In this document: positions 45,155 through 53,953 of the stretch, piece by piece | Layout of the letters: every line of letters starts with the position of its first letter | Numbering within the stretch: position 1 is the first letter of the stretch | From: GCA-2683825 sp965662355 | Lineage (GTDB): Bacteria > Planctomycetota > UBA1135 > GCA-002686595 | Length of the DNA: 64,000 nucleotides | Reading direction: 5' to 3' | Assembly: GCA_965662355.1 (NCBI GenBank) | Contig: CBFIHP010000017.1 | Location: 62,001-126,000, forward strand | Translations under genes and position numbers: made by a program | The notes under the pieces: model-generated | The model's input: only the letters and a program-made list of their open reading frames with translations | Told to the model about the DNA's origin: nothing | Databases searched by the model: none

Positions 45155-46432
45155 GTGTTTCTCTTGAGCGCGTCCCGAACCGAAAAAGAAAAGGGCCTGC
45201 GTGTCCGCTGCCTGACGAGCTTCCTGTTCCAGGTTTGTCTCCTGGGCTATGTGCTCGTGGGCTGGTTGCAAGCAGGCGATGGATCGGCGCAGCTCTTGGG
45301 CGTCGCCGCGGGGATCAACCTCGCGATGTATGCCTTGGTGCGCTTCGGGCCCGATTCGCTCTTGCCCCTCACCCACCGCGGCGCACCGCTGGTCGGCGTG
45401 GCTCTCTGGGCGGGGCTCAACTACCTGGGCGGAGGAAGTGACGTATCGCTCTTTCTCGCCGGGTTCTGGTTCGAGATCCTGCTCTCGACCGTCAGCCACT
45501 CGGTCTTCGGCATTGTCAGTATCACCCTCGCGAGCGCCATCGCGTACGTCGCCCAGCAATACTTCCTGGGCTTCTCGGACGCCCTGGACACGATGATCCT
45601 CAAGCTGACCTCACTGGCCATCGTCGGTGGAGGAGCGAGCTGGGTGCGGCGCAGTTGGGTGCTGCGTCAGGAGCGTTTTTCCAAGGAGTTGAACGCCCAG
45701 CAACAACGACTCGAAGCCATCGAGGAGAAACTGGCGGATGCCCAGACCCTGGCCGACTTCGGGGCACAAACCGCGCGCATCGGGCACGGGCTGAAGAACG
45801 CGGTTCACAGCCTGCGCGGTTTCAGCACGCTCGTCGAACGGGGCATTCAACGCGAAAACGGTGAATCCACCAACGGCAAGGCAGCTCTCGCTGGACTGAA
45901 GAATTCCATCGACCAACTCGAAGAGCTGGCGCTGGACACGCTTCGTCCCAGGGGGCCCGAGCCTCCGGAAAAACAAAACGGAACAGCCGTTCCCGAGGCG
46001 GACAGTGACCTTCGTGAGATCCTCGAGGCCGAGGTCGCCGAGATGGCCCAGGTCTATCCCTTCGTTCACTGCAGGATCCATTGGGAGAAGGACGAAGACG
46101 TGCGCGTTGCGGGTAGAGTGTTGCGCGAGGTGCTGTCCAACTTGCTCTTGAACGCCGCCGAATCGATGAACCGCACGGGCCAGGTCTCGGTGGAGGTTCT
46201 GAAAGTCACGGTTGGCCACGAAATCCGCGTGAGCGACAACGGCCCGGGCGTCCCTCCAGAAATCCGGGATAAGATCTTCCGCCCCGGACATTCCACCAAG
46301 TCGAACGGACACGGCATGGGGCTCTACCTCTCGCGCAGTTTGGTCGAATCCCTGGGCGGCAGCCTCTCTCTTTGCACGAGCGATGTCGGCACCTCCTTCC
46401 GCATCGCCCTGCCCAATACGCGAGTGGGCTGA
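45155..46432 (+). CDS. Sensor histidine kinase
   Basis: The 425-residue product starts at a GTG and has about five transmembrane helices in residues ~20-165, then a coiled-coil linker. The phosphoacceptor region is ARIGHGLKNAVHSLRGF with His in GHGLKN. The ATPase domain shows the N box NLLLNAAES, G1 DNGPGVP and G2 GHGMGLYLSR. The gene is 4 nt upstream of the NtrC-type regulator, its probable partner. The sensed signal is unknown; the membrane part has no named sensor domain. Confidence 0.9.
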   Translation: MFLLSASRTEKEKGLRVRCLTSFLFQVCLLGYVLVGWLQAGDGSAQLLGVAAGINLAMYALVRFGPDSLLPLTHRGAPLVGVALWAGLNYLGGGSDVSLFLAGFWFEILLSTVSHSVFGIVSITLASAIAYVAQQYFLGFSDALDTMILKLTSLAIVGGGASWVRRSWVLRQERFSKELNAQQQRLEAIEEKLADAQTLADFGAQTARIGHGLKNAVHSLRGFSTLVERGIQRENGESTNGKAALAGLKNSIDQLEELALDTLRPRGPEPPEKQNGTAVPEADSDLREILEAEVAEMAQVYPFVHCRIHWEKDEDVRVAGRVLREVLSNLLLNAAESMNRTGQVSVEVLKVTVGHEIRVSDNGPGVPPEIRDKIFRPGHSTKSNGHGMGLYLSRSLVESLGGSLSLCTSDVGTSFRIALPNTRVG

Positions 46433-46436
46433 CAAC

Positions 46437-47774
46437 ATGGCGCGGATCCTGGCCGTCGACGACAACCCCTCCAGCCTCGAGTACGCCCGACTGACGCTCG
46501 AGTCGGAAGGCCACGAAGTGCGCACGGCGAAAGACGGCGTGGAGGCGCTCCTGGCGATCGAGGACGAGCTGCCCGAGTTGATCGTGACCGATCTGCAGAT
46601 GCCCAAGCTGGATGGCATGGGCTTGCTGAGTCGCGTGCGACAACGCTGGAGTCACCTGCCCGTGATCGTCGTGTCCGTCCAGGAGGACGTGGCTCTCGTG
46701 GTCGACGCCATTCGTCATGGCGCCCAGAACTACGTGCTTAAACCCTTCAGCCCGGAGGCCATCGCCTCGGCGGTCACGAAAGCGCTCGTCGCCCACCCCA
46801 CCAACGAAGTGGAACCCGAGACCGCCGCATCCCAGATCCGCGGAAAGAGCCCAGAACTGGTCGAAGTCCGTCACCTGGTCGCGCTCGCTGCGCGGTGTGA
46901 CGTCAACCTCTTGATCACGGGCGAAACCGGAACGGGCAAGGAGGTCGTCAGCCGCGCCGTGCACATGAGCGGCAAGTTCGCCGACAAGCCCTTCATCGCG
47001 CACAACTGCGCGGCGACGCCGCACGAGCTCTTCGAGAGCCACTTCTTTGGACACAAGAAGGGCTCGTTCACGGGAGCTATTCAGGACCACGTCGGACTGA
47101 TCGAAACCGCCGATGGAGGCGTGCTCTTTCTCGACGAGCTGAACTCGATGGCTCCTGAGCACCAGGCCAAGCTCCTGCGCGTGATCGACGATGGCGAAGT
47201 TCGTCGGGTCGGTATGCAGGAGAGCAAACGCGTGACCGTGCGCTTCTTCGCCGCCCTGAATCAACCGCCTGACGAGATGATCCAAGCCGGCAAGCTGCGC
47301 GAAGATCTGTACTACAGGCTCCGCGGGATCGAGTTCCACCTCCCCCCGCTCCGCGATCGCCGCGAGGACATCACCGAGTTGGCCCAGCACTTCCTACCCG
47401 ATGATGCGGCCGGCTTCACACACGAAGCCCTCGATGTGCTAGCTGCCCACAACTGGCCCGGCAACGTACGCGAGTTGAAGAACGTCGTGCAGAGCGCATT
47501 GGTCTTCGCCGGCGAGGCCAAGATCGAGGCCCAACACCTGAATCTACGCGCGGGCGCCAGTGCCCCGAAACCGGCGACCGGGGAGACGCTCGCAACCGCG
47601 GGTATGACCCTGAAGGAAATCGAACAATCCGCCATCATGGGCGCCCTCGAAGCCGCCGGCGGAAACAAGGCCAAAGCTGCCCAGGCCCTGGGCATCGATC
47701 GCTCGACCTTGTGGCGCAAGCTCTCGGCGATGGGGTTGCTCGATAAGGACGACGAGGGCAAGAAGAAGGACTGA
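46437..47774 (+). CDS. Sigma-54-dependent response regulator, NtrC family
   Basis: The ATG at 46437, 4 nt after the kinase stop, starts directly with a receiver domain; a longer open frame to 46383 is not needed. The receiver has D52 as phosphoacceptor (IVTDLQMP). The AAA+ domain has Walker A GETGTGKE (162-169), a GSFTGA loop (208-213, normally GAFTGA) and Walker B GGVLFLDE. A Fis-type helix-turn-helix is at the end (NKAKAAQALGIDRSTLWRKL). It would activate RNA polymerase-sigma54 promoters; two candidates lie at 50004 and 53954. Confidence 0.93.
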   Translation: MARILAVDDNPSSLEYARLTLESEGHEVRTAKDGVEALLAIEDELPELIVTDLQMPKLDGMGLLSRVRQRWSHLPVIVVSVQEDVALVVDAIRHGAQNYVLKPFSPEAIASAVTKALVAHPTNEVEPETAASQIRGKSPELVEVRHLVALAARCDVNLLITGETGTGKEVVSRAVHMSGKFADKPFIAHNCAATPHELFESHFFGHKKGSFTGAIQDHVGLIETADGGVLFLDELNSMAPEHQAKLLRVIDDGEVRRVGMQESKRVTVRFFAALNQPPDEMIQAGKLREDLYYRLRGIEFHLPPLRDRREDITELAQHFLPDDAAGFTHEALDVLAAHNWPGNVRELKNVVQSALVFAGEAKIEAQHLNLRAGASAPKPATGETLATAGMTLKEIEQSAIMGALEAAGGNKAKAAQALGIDRSTLWRKLSAMGLLDKDDEGKKKD

Positions 47775-47796
47775 AGCCGGCCTAGCCGTCCGCTTT

Positions 47797-49488
47797 CTAC
47801 GGGCGTATCACGTAGACCTGGTTCAACCCTTTGATTTCGATCGACCTCTGCTGCCCGTTGGTCCAGATCACCTTGAGCCCATCGATCTTCGTCGTGGACC
47901 CCAGCCCGAAGTGAACCCGCGGGTCGTTTGCCACGCAATAGCTGTACGCGGTGCGGACTTCGCGGCGGATGGTGCGTTCGCCGACGCGCACTTCGACGGT
48001 CGCTCCGAGGTCGTCTCGGCCTTTCCCATCGAGAACTCGCACCAGAAGCCAGTTCCCGGAGTCCCCTGCGTTGTTCAGCAATATGTACGGAGCCGCGTCG
48101 CGATTGGAAACGACGATGTCCATTCCGCCGTCGTTGTCGAGATCGCCAAAGGCGGCCCCCCGCGACGTGTGGATCAGTGGCAATTCGGTTCCGCCGCGGG
48201 GTGCGACCTCTTCAAACTTGCGGCCTTGTCGACCGCGGAAGAGCAAGTTCGGCTCGGCCAAGAGATCGTCGGAGCCGTGGCCGTCGACGTCCATGGCGAC
48301 ACGGCCGTTGGCCTGGTAGAGATCGAGCCACCCGTCATTGTCGAAATCCAGCCAGCCCATTCCGAAGCGCGTGAACCCCCGGCTGGTCGTACCCAGGCCG
48401 GAAGATGCGGTCGCATCGCTGAAGCTCCCATGCTCGTTGATGAACAGGGAATCGGATTCTCCGCGCAGGTTGCAGACGATGACGTCGATGTCGGCGTCGT
48501 CGTCGAAGTCCGCGCATGCAACCCCCATCCCGGCTTTGGCCTTGCCGTCCTGATCCATCGCACAACCGAGGAGCATGGCCTGATCCTCGAAGCGGACCCC
48601 ATCGAGGTTGATCCACAGCTGATCGGGACGCCCATCGTTGGCGACGAAGACATCGACAAGACCATCGGCGTTGAAATCACTGGCAACGATTCCGAGGCCT
48701 GTTCCAAAGGTCGTCTCGAGCCCGGCCTCGACGGTAACGTCCGCGAAGCTTCCCTTGCCCTCGTTGCGATACAGGACATCGATTGCAGGGGCGTTGTAGA
48801 GCGCTGGAGCACAGTAGTCCCTTTGCCCGAGGGTATTGAAACAGTCCTTCTCGGCCTCAACGGACCAGATCAAGTAGTTCGCGACATAGAGATCCAGGTC
48901 TCCGTCCTGGTCGTAGTCAAGAAAGGCGGCGCTGGTGCCAAAGCCCGTATCGCCGACGCCCGAAGCGCTCGTGGTGTCGTCGAAGGTAGCCTTCCCCGAA
49001 CCACACAAGAGCGCATTGGCGCCGACATTCGTCACGTAGAGATCGACGTGTCCATCGTTGTTGGCGTCTCCCGTGGCGACGCCAATGCCATACCCACGGT
49101 TGTCGGCCCCACTCTTTTCGGTGATGGTCTCGAAAGTGGCGTCGCCCCGGTTGCGAAACAACTGGTTGCCTGGACGATCGCCAGGCAGCTGCTCGAGCCC
49201 CCCGGCCTGGACGAAGTAGATGTCGAGGTTTCCGTCCTCATCCGCATCCAAAAGCGCCACACCTCCGGCGACCACCTCAGGCGTGTAGAACTCCTCGCCG
49301 TGTCCCGAATGATGGACGAAGTCGACGCCCGACTGTTCCGCGATGTCTCGAAACCATGGCGATCGGCCAGCGGCGGTGCCGGATCCTCCGCGCTTGCTCG
49401 AGTCCCCACATGCAACGCAGATGATGAGCCCCACCAGGATCGGAAGGGACTTTGTTCGTGCAAGTTTCGAGAGCATGGCGAGTTTCAA
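47797..49488 (-). CDS. FG-GAP/VCBS and ASPIC/UnbV lipoprotein (CRTAC1-like)
   Basis: The 563-residue product has a lipoprotein signal (VGLIICVACG) and about six to seven FG-GAP/VCBS repeats with Ca-binding D.D.DG.LD motifs (LDADEDGNLDIYFV, DYDQDGDLDLYVAN, DFDNDGWLDLYQAN and others), followed by an ASPIC/UnbV C-terminus (LGATVEVRVG, LKVIWTNGQQ). The fold is a beta-propeller at the cell surface. The substrate or ligand is unknown. It is immediately followed upstream by a decayed relative (49496-49766). Confidence 0.88.
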   Translation of the reverse strand: MKLAMLSKLARTKSLPILVGLIICVACGDSSKRGGSGTAAGRSPWFRDIAEQSGVDFVHHSGHGEEFYTPEVVAGGVALLDADEDGNLDIYFVQAGGLEQLPGDRPGNQLFRNRGDATFETITEKSGADNRGYGIGVATGDANNDGHVDLYVTNVGANALLCGSGKATFDDTTSASGVGDTGFGTSAAFLDYDQDGDLDLYVANYLIWSVEAEKDCFNTLGQRDYCAPALYNAPAIDVLYRNEGKGSFADVTVEAGLETTFGTGLGIVASDFNADGLVDVFVANDGRPDQLWINLDGVRFEDQAMLLGCAMDQDGKAKAGMGVACADFDDDADIDVIVCNLRGESDSLFINEHGSFSDATASSGLGTTSRGFTRFGMGWLDFDNDGWLDLYQANGRVAMDVDGHGSDDLLAEPNLLFRGRQGRKFEEVAPRGGTELPLIHTSRGAAFGDLDNDGGMDIVVSNRDAAPYILLNNAGDSGNWLLVRVLDGKGRDDLGATVEVRVGERTIRREVRTAYSYCVANDPRVHFGLGSTTKIDGLKVIWTNGQQRSIEIKGLNQVYVIRP

Positions 49489-49495
49489 CGGCCGT

Positions 49496-49766
49496 TCAGG
49501 GCAGCTCCGCTATCGCGTCGCGGAGTTCCGTGACGCGCTCTTGCGCTGCGCGAAGGTCAGGGCGCTGACCTCACCGAACCACGCCTCCGCAAGTTCGGGA
49601 ACATCGCCACACGTCCATTGGCTTCGAAGAGATCAAGGTCTCCGTCAGCGTCGAAGGCAGAAAGGACCACACCACCGCCCATGATCTCGGGGAAGCGCCG
49701 CGGGGAGGTCGCGTCGCCCACACACGGCACCTGGTGACGTGAGAGAGATGACTGCGAACGCCTCAT
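49496..49766 (-). pseudogene. Decayed relative of the CRTAC1-like gene
   Basis: A minus-strand frame from 49766 reads ...PEIMGGGVVLSAFDADGDLDLFEANG, which parallels the FG-GAP start of the gene at 47797-49488. Continuation is split over three frames: AWFGEVSALTF in one and PDLRAAQERVTELRDAIAELP with stop at 49496-49498 in another. Frameshifts are needed to join them, so the gene is broken. It lies directly upstream of the intact paralogue. Confidence 0.5.
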
Positions 49767-49800
49767 GGCGTGGAGAGTAGCAGACTGATGCGCAAGAAAG

Positions 49801-49868
49801 CGGGCATCCTGATCGAAGTCAGAACGCCCGTTCCATGATCGCGATTCCCCTATCAGCTAGGGGGAATC
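49801..49868. other. Two strong hairpins in intergenic DNA
   Basis: One stem-loop (CGGGC...GCCCG enclosing CTGA...TCAG) covers 49801-49830. A second (GATTCCCCTA / TAGGGGGAATC, one bulged G, 5-nt loop) covers 49843-49868. They lie just past the stop of the orphan minus-strand frame at 49872. Neither has a T-run, but together they could end a minus-strand transcript. Confidence 0.4.
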
Positions 49869-49871
49869 CGC

Positions 49872-50144
49872 TCAGCTCTTGCAGGAGCCAAGACTGCGGA
49901 CAAAAACGCCCGCGAACAGGAGGGTTGTGAGGGTAACGAGGCCCCACAAACCGACGGCCGGAACAACACCGGCCGTGCCGGTGTGCTGGACGGTCAGCAA
50001 GTGGCAAGTGCTGTGCCAAGGCCTTTGGAGTTCACATAAGTGAAAGGAAAGGCAATGACTTAGGTCCCTTCGCGCCGGTTCTTCGGCCGTGGCAATCCAG
50101 GGCTGAGTGATGCAAAATCCATCGCGGCGGCAGACGAATGGCAC
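49872..50144 (-). CDS. Orphan frame ending in an IPTL-CTERM-like sorting signal
   Basis: The last ~33 residues (VVPAVGLWGLV...LLFAGVFVRSLG then SCKS) match the layout of exosortase sorting signals: a P..x.WG motif, a hydrophobic helix and basic residue. The first ~50 residues do not look like coding sequence, so this is probably the tail of a lost gene or a small protein with a non-standard start. Exosortase H, which recognises IPTLxxWG tails in other bacteria, has a likely gene just upstream (50841-51524). Confidence 0.4.
   Translation of the reverse strand: MPFVCRRDGFCITQPWIATAEEPARRDLSHCLSFHLCELQRPWHSTCHLLTVQHTGTAGVVPAVGLWGLVTLTTLLFAGVFVRSLGSCKS
50004..50018 (-). promoter_or_regulatory. 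Sigma-54-type -24/-12 promoter
   Basis: On the minus strand TGGCAC-N5-TTGC matches the sigma-54 consensus in all ten conserved bases, with GG and GC separated by 10 nt. A start site near 49992 would give a transcript running into the hairpins at 49801-49868. A strong 8-bp hairpin (ACACCGGC / GCCGGTGT, 49966-49984) would be near the 5' end. Confidence 0.45.
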
Positions 50145-50239
50145 ATGAACCGACGCAAGTCATTGCAAAACATCAACTTAGATATTAGTTGCAGGCTGCA
50201 ACGAGGTGCTGTGCGATGCGCGACGGCAGCACCCCACTC

Positions 50240-50860
50240 CTAGCCCCGAGGATCGCCCTCGCCATCCTGCAAGAGCTCCCAGTCCGTACGCCGAAAGGCC
50301 ACCCCAACCCAGATGAAGATGGGCACGATGAACCAGCTGGCGGGCGCGTTCACCAGGGATCGCTCCGAGATGCCGATCAGCTGGCGCCCCAGGGCGCCGG
50401 GCGCGTAAACCTGCAACGCATCCGGATTGCTGAAGTCCCGCCGGATCGGGATCCACATACGCAAGAGTACGTAGAGCGTCACGAACAAGAGACCCCACAG
50501 AAGCGCACGCCGCTTGCGCTCCCACGAGATCGGTGTGGCCAGAATGAACGTGATCAGCGTGATCGTCGGCAGGTAGCCCGAGAGACGACTCGAGTGTCCA
50601 GCCTCACCCCAGACACCGCTCCCGCGCTTTTCGAGCCGTATGTCGATGTCGTGATCGCCCTTGACGTCCTCTGCCACCGAGAATTCGGCAGAAGCCTTGC
50701 CGTTGTCGAAAACGAGGTTACCGACCGCGCAATAGAAGGGTCGGTACATCGGGGCGAGGAGCGGCCAGGCCAAGGCAAAGGCCAACCACACGGACGCGAT
50801 GCGCAGGGCGAAGATCGCGATGCGCTTGGTCGGGATGCGATCAGTCAGCGGCGAGGGCAT
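50240..50860 (-). CDS. Exosortase-associated membrane protein
   Basis: The 206-residue product has about four hydrophobic helices (~15-40, ~95-110, ~122-137, ~175-190) with a polar stretch between the first two (~45-90). Its start overlaps the exosortase gene by 20 bp, so the two are translated together. Its size, topology and place suggest the membrane partner found beside exosortase H genes. The role of such partners is not established. Confidence 0.7.
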   Translation of the reverse strand: MPSPLTDRIPTKRIAIFALRIASVWLAFALAWPLLAPMYRPFYCAVGNLVFDNGKASAEFSVAEDVKGDHDIDIRLEKRGSGVWGEAGHSSRLSGYLPTITLITFILATPISWERKRRALLWGLLFVTLYVLLRMWIPIRRDFSNPDALQVYAPGALGRQLIGISERSLVNAPASWFIVPIFIWVGVAFRRTDWELLQDGEGDPRG

Positions 50861-51524
50861 CCGGGGGCTCCTTGGGGGTCTCCTGGGCCTCTTCCTTCGC
50901 CTCCTGCTTGGAGGCCCAGATGGCCCAAGCGAACCACACCGAGAGGGTCAAGAGGATGAAGAGCGTCTGCCCCACCGACAGGTGTGCCGTGTCGAAGAAC
51001 GAGGGGAAGCGCACGCTGATATAGGTCAGGGCCATGATGCGCAGCAGATTGGCGAAGACCAGGATCCCGATCCCGGCGCCCAGCCCGATCAGCTTGGAAC
51101 GCCAGCTGCCGACATTCACGGCCAGGATAGCGGCGATGAACATCGCGATGGGCTCCATGGCATCGCAGCCCCGCACGACCTTCACGGGTTTGCTCTCCAT
51201 GAAGATGTTCTGCCCCTCGACGGCGATGTCGAAACCCATCACATCGAGCAGGAACCCCGCTACCGATGCGTAGGCACCAAGGTAGGCATTGATGGCGTTG
51301 TTCAGCCCCGGGTTGTCTTCCGGCGAGGTGTAGAAGAACCCGTAGAAGAAGAGCATGAAGCCCCCGGCGATCAGGAGGAAGCGCAGGGCCGGCCCCTTGG
51401 CGGCCATGAAGTCGCTCCCTCTGGACGCAGGGCTTCCGGACTCTTCGCCGGCCCCAGGAGGGGTTGCGCCCTTCGAGCTCGCCATGGACTCGCGGCGTTC
51501 CTTCTTCTTCTTCTTGCTGCCCAT
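50841..51524 (-). CDS. Exosortase/archaeosortase family transpeptidase, exosortase H-like
   Basis: The 227-residue inner-membrane protein has six to eight helices after a basic N-terminus; starts at Met14 or Met40 are also possible. The catalytic triad of the family is in place: Cys120 in VVRGCDAMEP, Arg162 in ANLLRIMAL and His181 in FDTAHLSVGQ. Exosortases cut C-terminal sorting signals and attach proteins to surface glycans or lipids. A small partner (50240-50860) and an IPTL-like tail (49872-50144) are adjacent, which fits subclass H. Confidence 0.82.
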   Translation of the reverse strand: MGSKKKKKERRESMASSKGATPPGAGEESGSPASRGSDFMAAKGPALRFLLIAGGFMLFFYGFFYTSPEDNPGLNNAINAYLGAYASVAGFLLDVMGFDIAVEGQNIFMESKPVKVVRGCDAMEPIAMFIAAILAVNVGSWRSKLIGLGAGIGILVFANLLRIMALTYISVRFPSFFDTAHLSVGQTLFILLTLSVWFAWAIWASKQEAKEEAQETPKEPPDALAAD

Positions 51525-51717
51525 CGGCTCGTCGTCCCGAGCCGCAGTGCGACCGGATGCGGAAGGATACCCGAGGTGCGCATGGCTGGCTATCCGGCGC
51601 GGCCCGGAAAGGTACCATGTGGACCGGGCGAGCCCAGCTCGGGGGGGAACGAAACCGACCTGGAAGCCGACGCGTCACTTTCGCATCCTTTCCGGTTGAG
51701 GAGTCCGTGCACCGCTG

Positions 51718-52428
51718 ATGAAGCTACACGTCAACGTCGACCATGTCGCCACGCTGCGCCAGGCGCGGCGTGGCATCGAGCCCGACCCCATCGCCTGGGC
51801 CCTCGCCGTCGAGCGCGCCGGAGGCGATGGCATCACCTGCCACCTGCGCAAGGATCGCCGCCATATCCAGGACGGGGATGTCGTGCAGTTGCGCAAGCAC
51901 GTGACGACGCTCTTGAACCTCGAGGTGTCGCTGGACGAGGAGATGGTCGCCCTGGCCCTCGAGAGCGGAGCCGACGAAATCTGCATCGTCCCGGAGAATC
52001 GCCAGGAGATCACGACCGAGGGCGGTCTCGACGCCATCGGGGAGCGCGCCCGACTCAGCGAGGCGCTCCCACGCTTTCAGGAGCGCGGCATGCTGGTCAG
52101 CCTGTTCGTCGATCCCGATCCCGAACAGCTCGAAGCCTCGGCGCGGCTGGGTGCCGAGTTCGTCGAACTTCATACGGGCACCTACGCCAACGCTGAACCG
52201 GGTGCCGAGCTCGAACGCCTTGGAAGCGCTGCGCAACGCGCCCACGAGCTGGGCCTGCGCGTCAACGCCGGACACGGCTTGAACTACGAGAACGTGGGCC
52301 CGATTCTCGAGCTCCCACACCTCGAAGAACTGAACATCGGACATTCGATCGTCTCACGGGCGATCTTCACCGGGGTCGAGAGCGCTGTACGCGACATGCT
52401 CGTGGCCATGGGCAGACACACGACATGA
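51718..52428 (+). CDS. pdxJ: Pyridoxine 5'-phosphate synthase
   Basis: The 236-residue TIM-barrel enzyme condenses 1-deoxyxylulose-5-phosphate with 3-amino-2-oxopropyl phosphate in the DXP-dependent vitamin B6 pathway. Motifs are LHVNVDHVATLRQARRG at the start, GADGIT-like GGDGITCHLRKDRRHIQD, VPENRQEITTEGG and the C-terminal NAGHGLNYENV. Length is normal. It overlaps dapA in ATGA, so both are on one mRNA. Confidence 0.95.
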   Translation: MKLHVNVDHVATLRQARRGIEPDPIAWALAVERAGGDGITCHLRKDRRHIQDGDVVQLRKHVTTLLNLEVSLDEEMVALALESGADEICIVPENRQEITTEGGLDAIGERARLSEALPRFQERGMLVSLFVDPDPEQLEASARLGAEFVELHTGTYANAEPGAELERLGSAAQRAHELGLRVNAGHGLNYENVGPILELPHLEELNIGHSIVSRAIFTGVESAVRDMLVAMGRHTT

Positions 52429-53306
52429 GCCAATCCCTCGACAACCCCTTCCGCGGCAGCCTGGTCGCTTTGCCCACACCGTTCCGCGATCAGCACATCG
52501 AGTTCGATAGCCTGCGCCAACTGGTCGAACTGCAGGCCCAGGGCGGAACCCGCGGGATCATCGCAGCGGGTTCGACAGGTGAGGGAGCATCGCTCTCGAC
52601 GACGGAGCGCACGTCTGTCGTCGCCTTCTGCGTCGGCGCCGCGGCACGCCGTATCCCCGTTATCGCCGGAGTCGGGGCCTCTTCGACGCGCACCGCCGTC
52701 CAGCTGGCGGAGGACGCCCACCACATCGGTGCCGCGGGCCTGCTGGTGACGTCCCCGATCTACGTGCGTCCGCAACAGCGCGGCATCGTCGAGCACTTCT
52801 GCGCGGTGGCCCGGGCCACACCGCTGCCGGTCATTCTCTACGACATCCCCCGGCGCACCGGCGTAGCGATTCACCCCGACACCGTCACTCGAGTTCGTGA
52901 ACGCTGCCCCAACGTCTGTGCGATCAAGGAATCCGCGGGGGTCGACGAGGTGCTGGCGATGAAGGCCACCGGCATCGACGTACTCTGTGGAGAAGACAGC
53001 TGGATCGTCGAAGGCATACAAGCGGGTGCGGTCGGTGCGATCTCGGTCGTTGGCAACCTCGTCCCGAAACGCATGGTGCGCCTGCTCGATTGCATCTCCT
53101 CCACTCCGCGTGACGCCGCGGACTTGCTGGAAACGCTACGTCCGTTGATCACGGCTCTATCGCTCGAGACGAACCCGGTTCCTCTGAAGGCCATGCTGGC
53201 GATCCTGGGCTACGGCCCGGCCGAGCTGCGCTTGCCACTCGTCGAACTCGAAGACGCTAACCTCGCAAGGGCCCGGTCCGCCCTCCAGGCCTGCGGCCTG
53301 CTCTGA
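52425..53306 (+). CDS. dapA: 4-hydroxy-tetrahydrodipicolinate synthase
   Basis: The 293-residue aldolase-type enzyme makes 4-hydroxy-tetrahydrodipicolinate from pyruvate and aspartate semialdehyde in lysine and meso-diaminopimelate synthesis. Seen are ALPTPF, GSTGEGASL (usually GTTGE), ILYDIPRRTG with the catalytic Tyr, and the Schiff-base Lys in CAIKES. Its start overlaps the pdxJ stop by 4 bp. Other dihydrodipicolinate-synthase-family aldolases are a small possibility. Confidence 0.92.
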   Translation: MSQSLDNPFRGSLVALPTPFRDQHIEFDSLRQLVELQAQGGTRGIIAAGSTGEGASLSTTERTSVVAFCVGAAARRIPVIAGVGASSTRTAVQLAEDAHHIGAAGLLVTSPIYVRPQQRGIVEHFCAVARATPLPVILYDIPRRTGVAIHPDTVTRVRERCPNVCAIKESAGVDEVLAMKATGIDVLCGEDSWIVEGIQAGAVGAISVVGNLVPKRMVRLLDCISSTPRDAADLLETLRPLITALSLETNPVPLKAMLAILGYGPAELRLPLVELEDANLARARSALQACGLL

Positions 53307-53326
53307 GCGGAAACGGACGGCAGCCT

Positions 53327-53764
53327 CTAAGCGGCGCTCGCCCGTCCCTTCGCTATCTCATGGCGCAAGTTGTAGATAGCTCCTTCCAGGTGATGAACGT
53401 ACCCGACGAGGGCGTTGATCAGGAGCTCGTTCTCGATGCGATCATCGCGCAACATCATCTCGATCGCCCCCGTCGCAGATCCTCTTTGGAGCTCGAGCGC
53501 CCTCTCGATGTCCGCTTCCGTGCAGTACTTCTCGCGCACCGCGAGGTCGCCGAGCCGCAGCTCCGGTTCCAGGGCCTGGATGGCCAGCAAGTTCATGAGC
53601 TGCTTCGCCCCGAGGAGCTTCAGCTCGAGCAGGATCTGCCCAATTGGCTTCCACGGCTTCGACTCGCTGGTTGCGCGAAACTCGGCAACCAGGAAAGGAT
53701 CGAGCGCCTTGTTCTCGATCACCTGCCGCCACAATTCTTCTTCGGGTTGAATTTCGTGCTTCAC
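53327..53764 (-). CDS. GspE-N/MshEN-like domain protein
   Basis: I start at the GTG at 53764 (MKHEIQPEEE), which has AGGAACGA upstream; an earlier GTG at 53785 is possible. The 145-residue product shows two copies of the helix-turn pattern of type II secretion ATPase N-domains: IGQILLELKLLGAKQLMNLLAIQ and LGDLAVREKYCTEADIERALELQ. It lacks an ATPase domain. Such stand-alone domains can be adapters or c-di-GMP sensors. It is divergent from clpB. Confidence 0.65.
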   Translation of the reverse strand: MKHEIQPEEELWRQVIENKALDPFLVAEFRATSESKPWKPIGQILLELKLLGAKQLMNLLAIQALEPELRLGDLAVREKYCTEADIERALELQRGSATGAIEMMLRDDRIENELLINALVGYVHHLEGAIYNLRHEIAKGRASAA

Positions 53765-53869
53765 ACTCGTTCCTATCGGCCCCACGAGCCGGCCAGGAAG
53801 AGCGAGCCTGTACCCGCAGCCGCCTCTCTGCCCAAACCGGGGACACCTGCACGGTCGAGAAAGCGTGGA

Positions 53870-53902
53870 GCCATTTTGGCACTATGAGCGCCATTTTGGC
53901 GC
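53870..53902 (+). promoter_or_regulatory. Two palindromic upstream sites, GCCATTTTGGC
   Basis: The sequence GCCATTTTGGC occurs at 53870-53880 and again at 53890-53900, exactly 20 bp apart, so on the same face of the helix. The second is part of a longer palindrome, GCGCCA-TTT-TGGCGC. They lie about 80-110 bp before the predicted clpB start site, the usual distance for NtrC-type activator sites. Confidence 0.5.
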
Positions 53903-53953
53903 CATCGATACGTAGGCACCCCCCTCCTGGGCCCGAAAAGGGGGATTAGCGCC

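Noticed and set aside
53876..53892. Second sigma-54-like element TTGGCAC...GC upstream of clpB
   Set aside because: GG-N10-GC spacing is present but TTGC is not, and the stretch is part of the paired GCCATTTTGGC sites.
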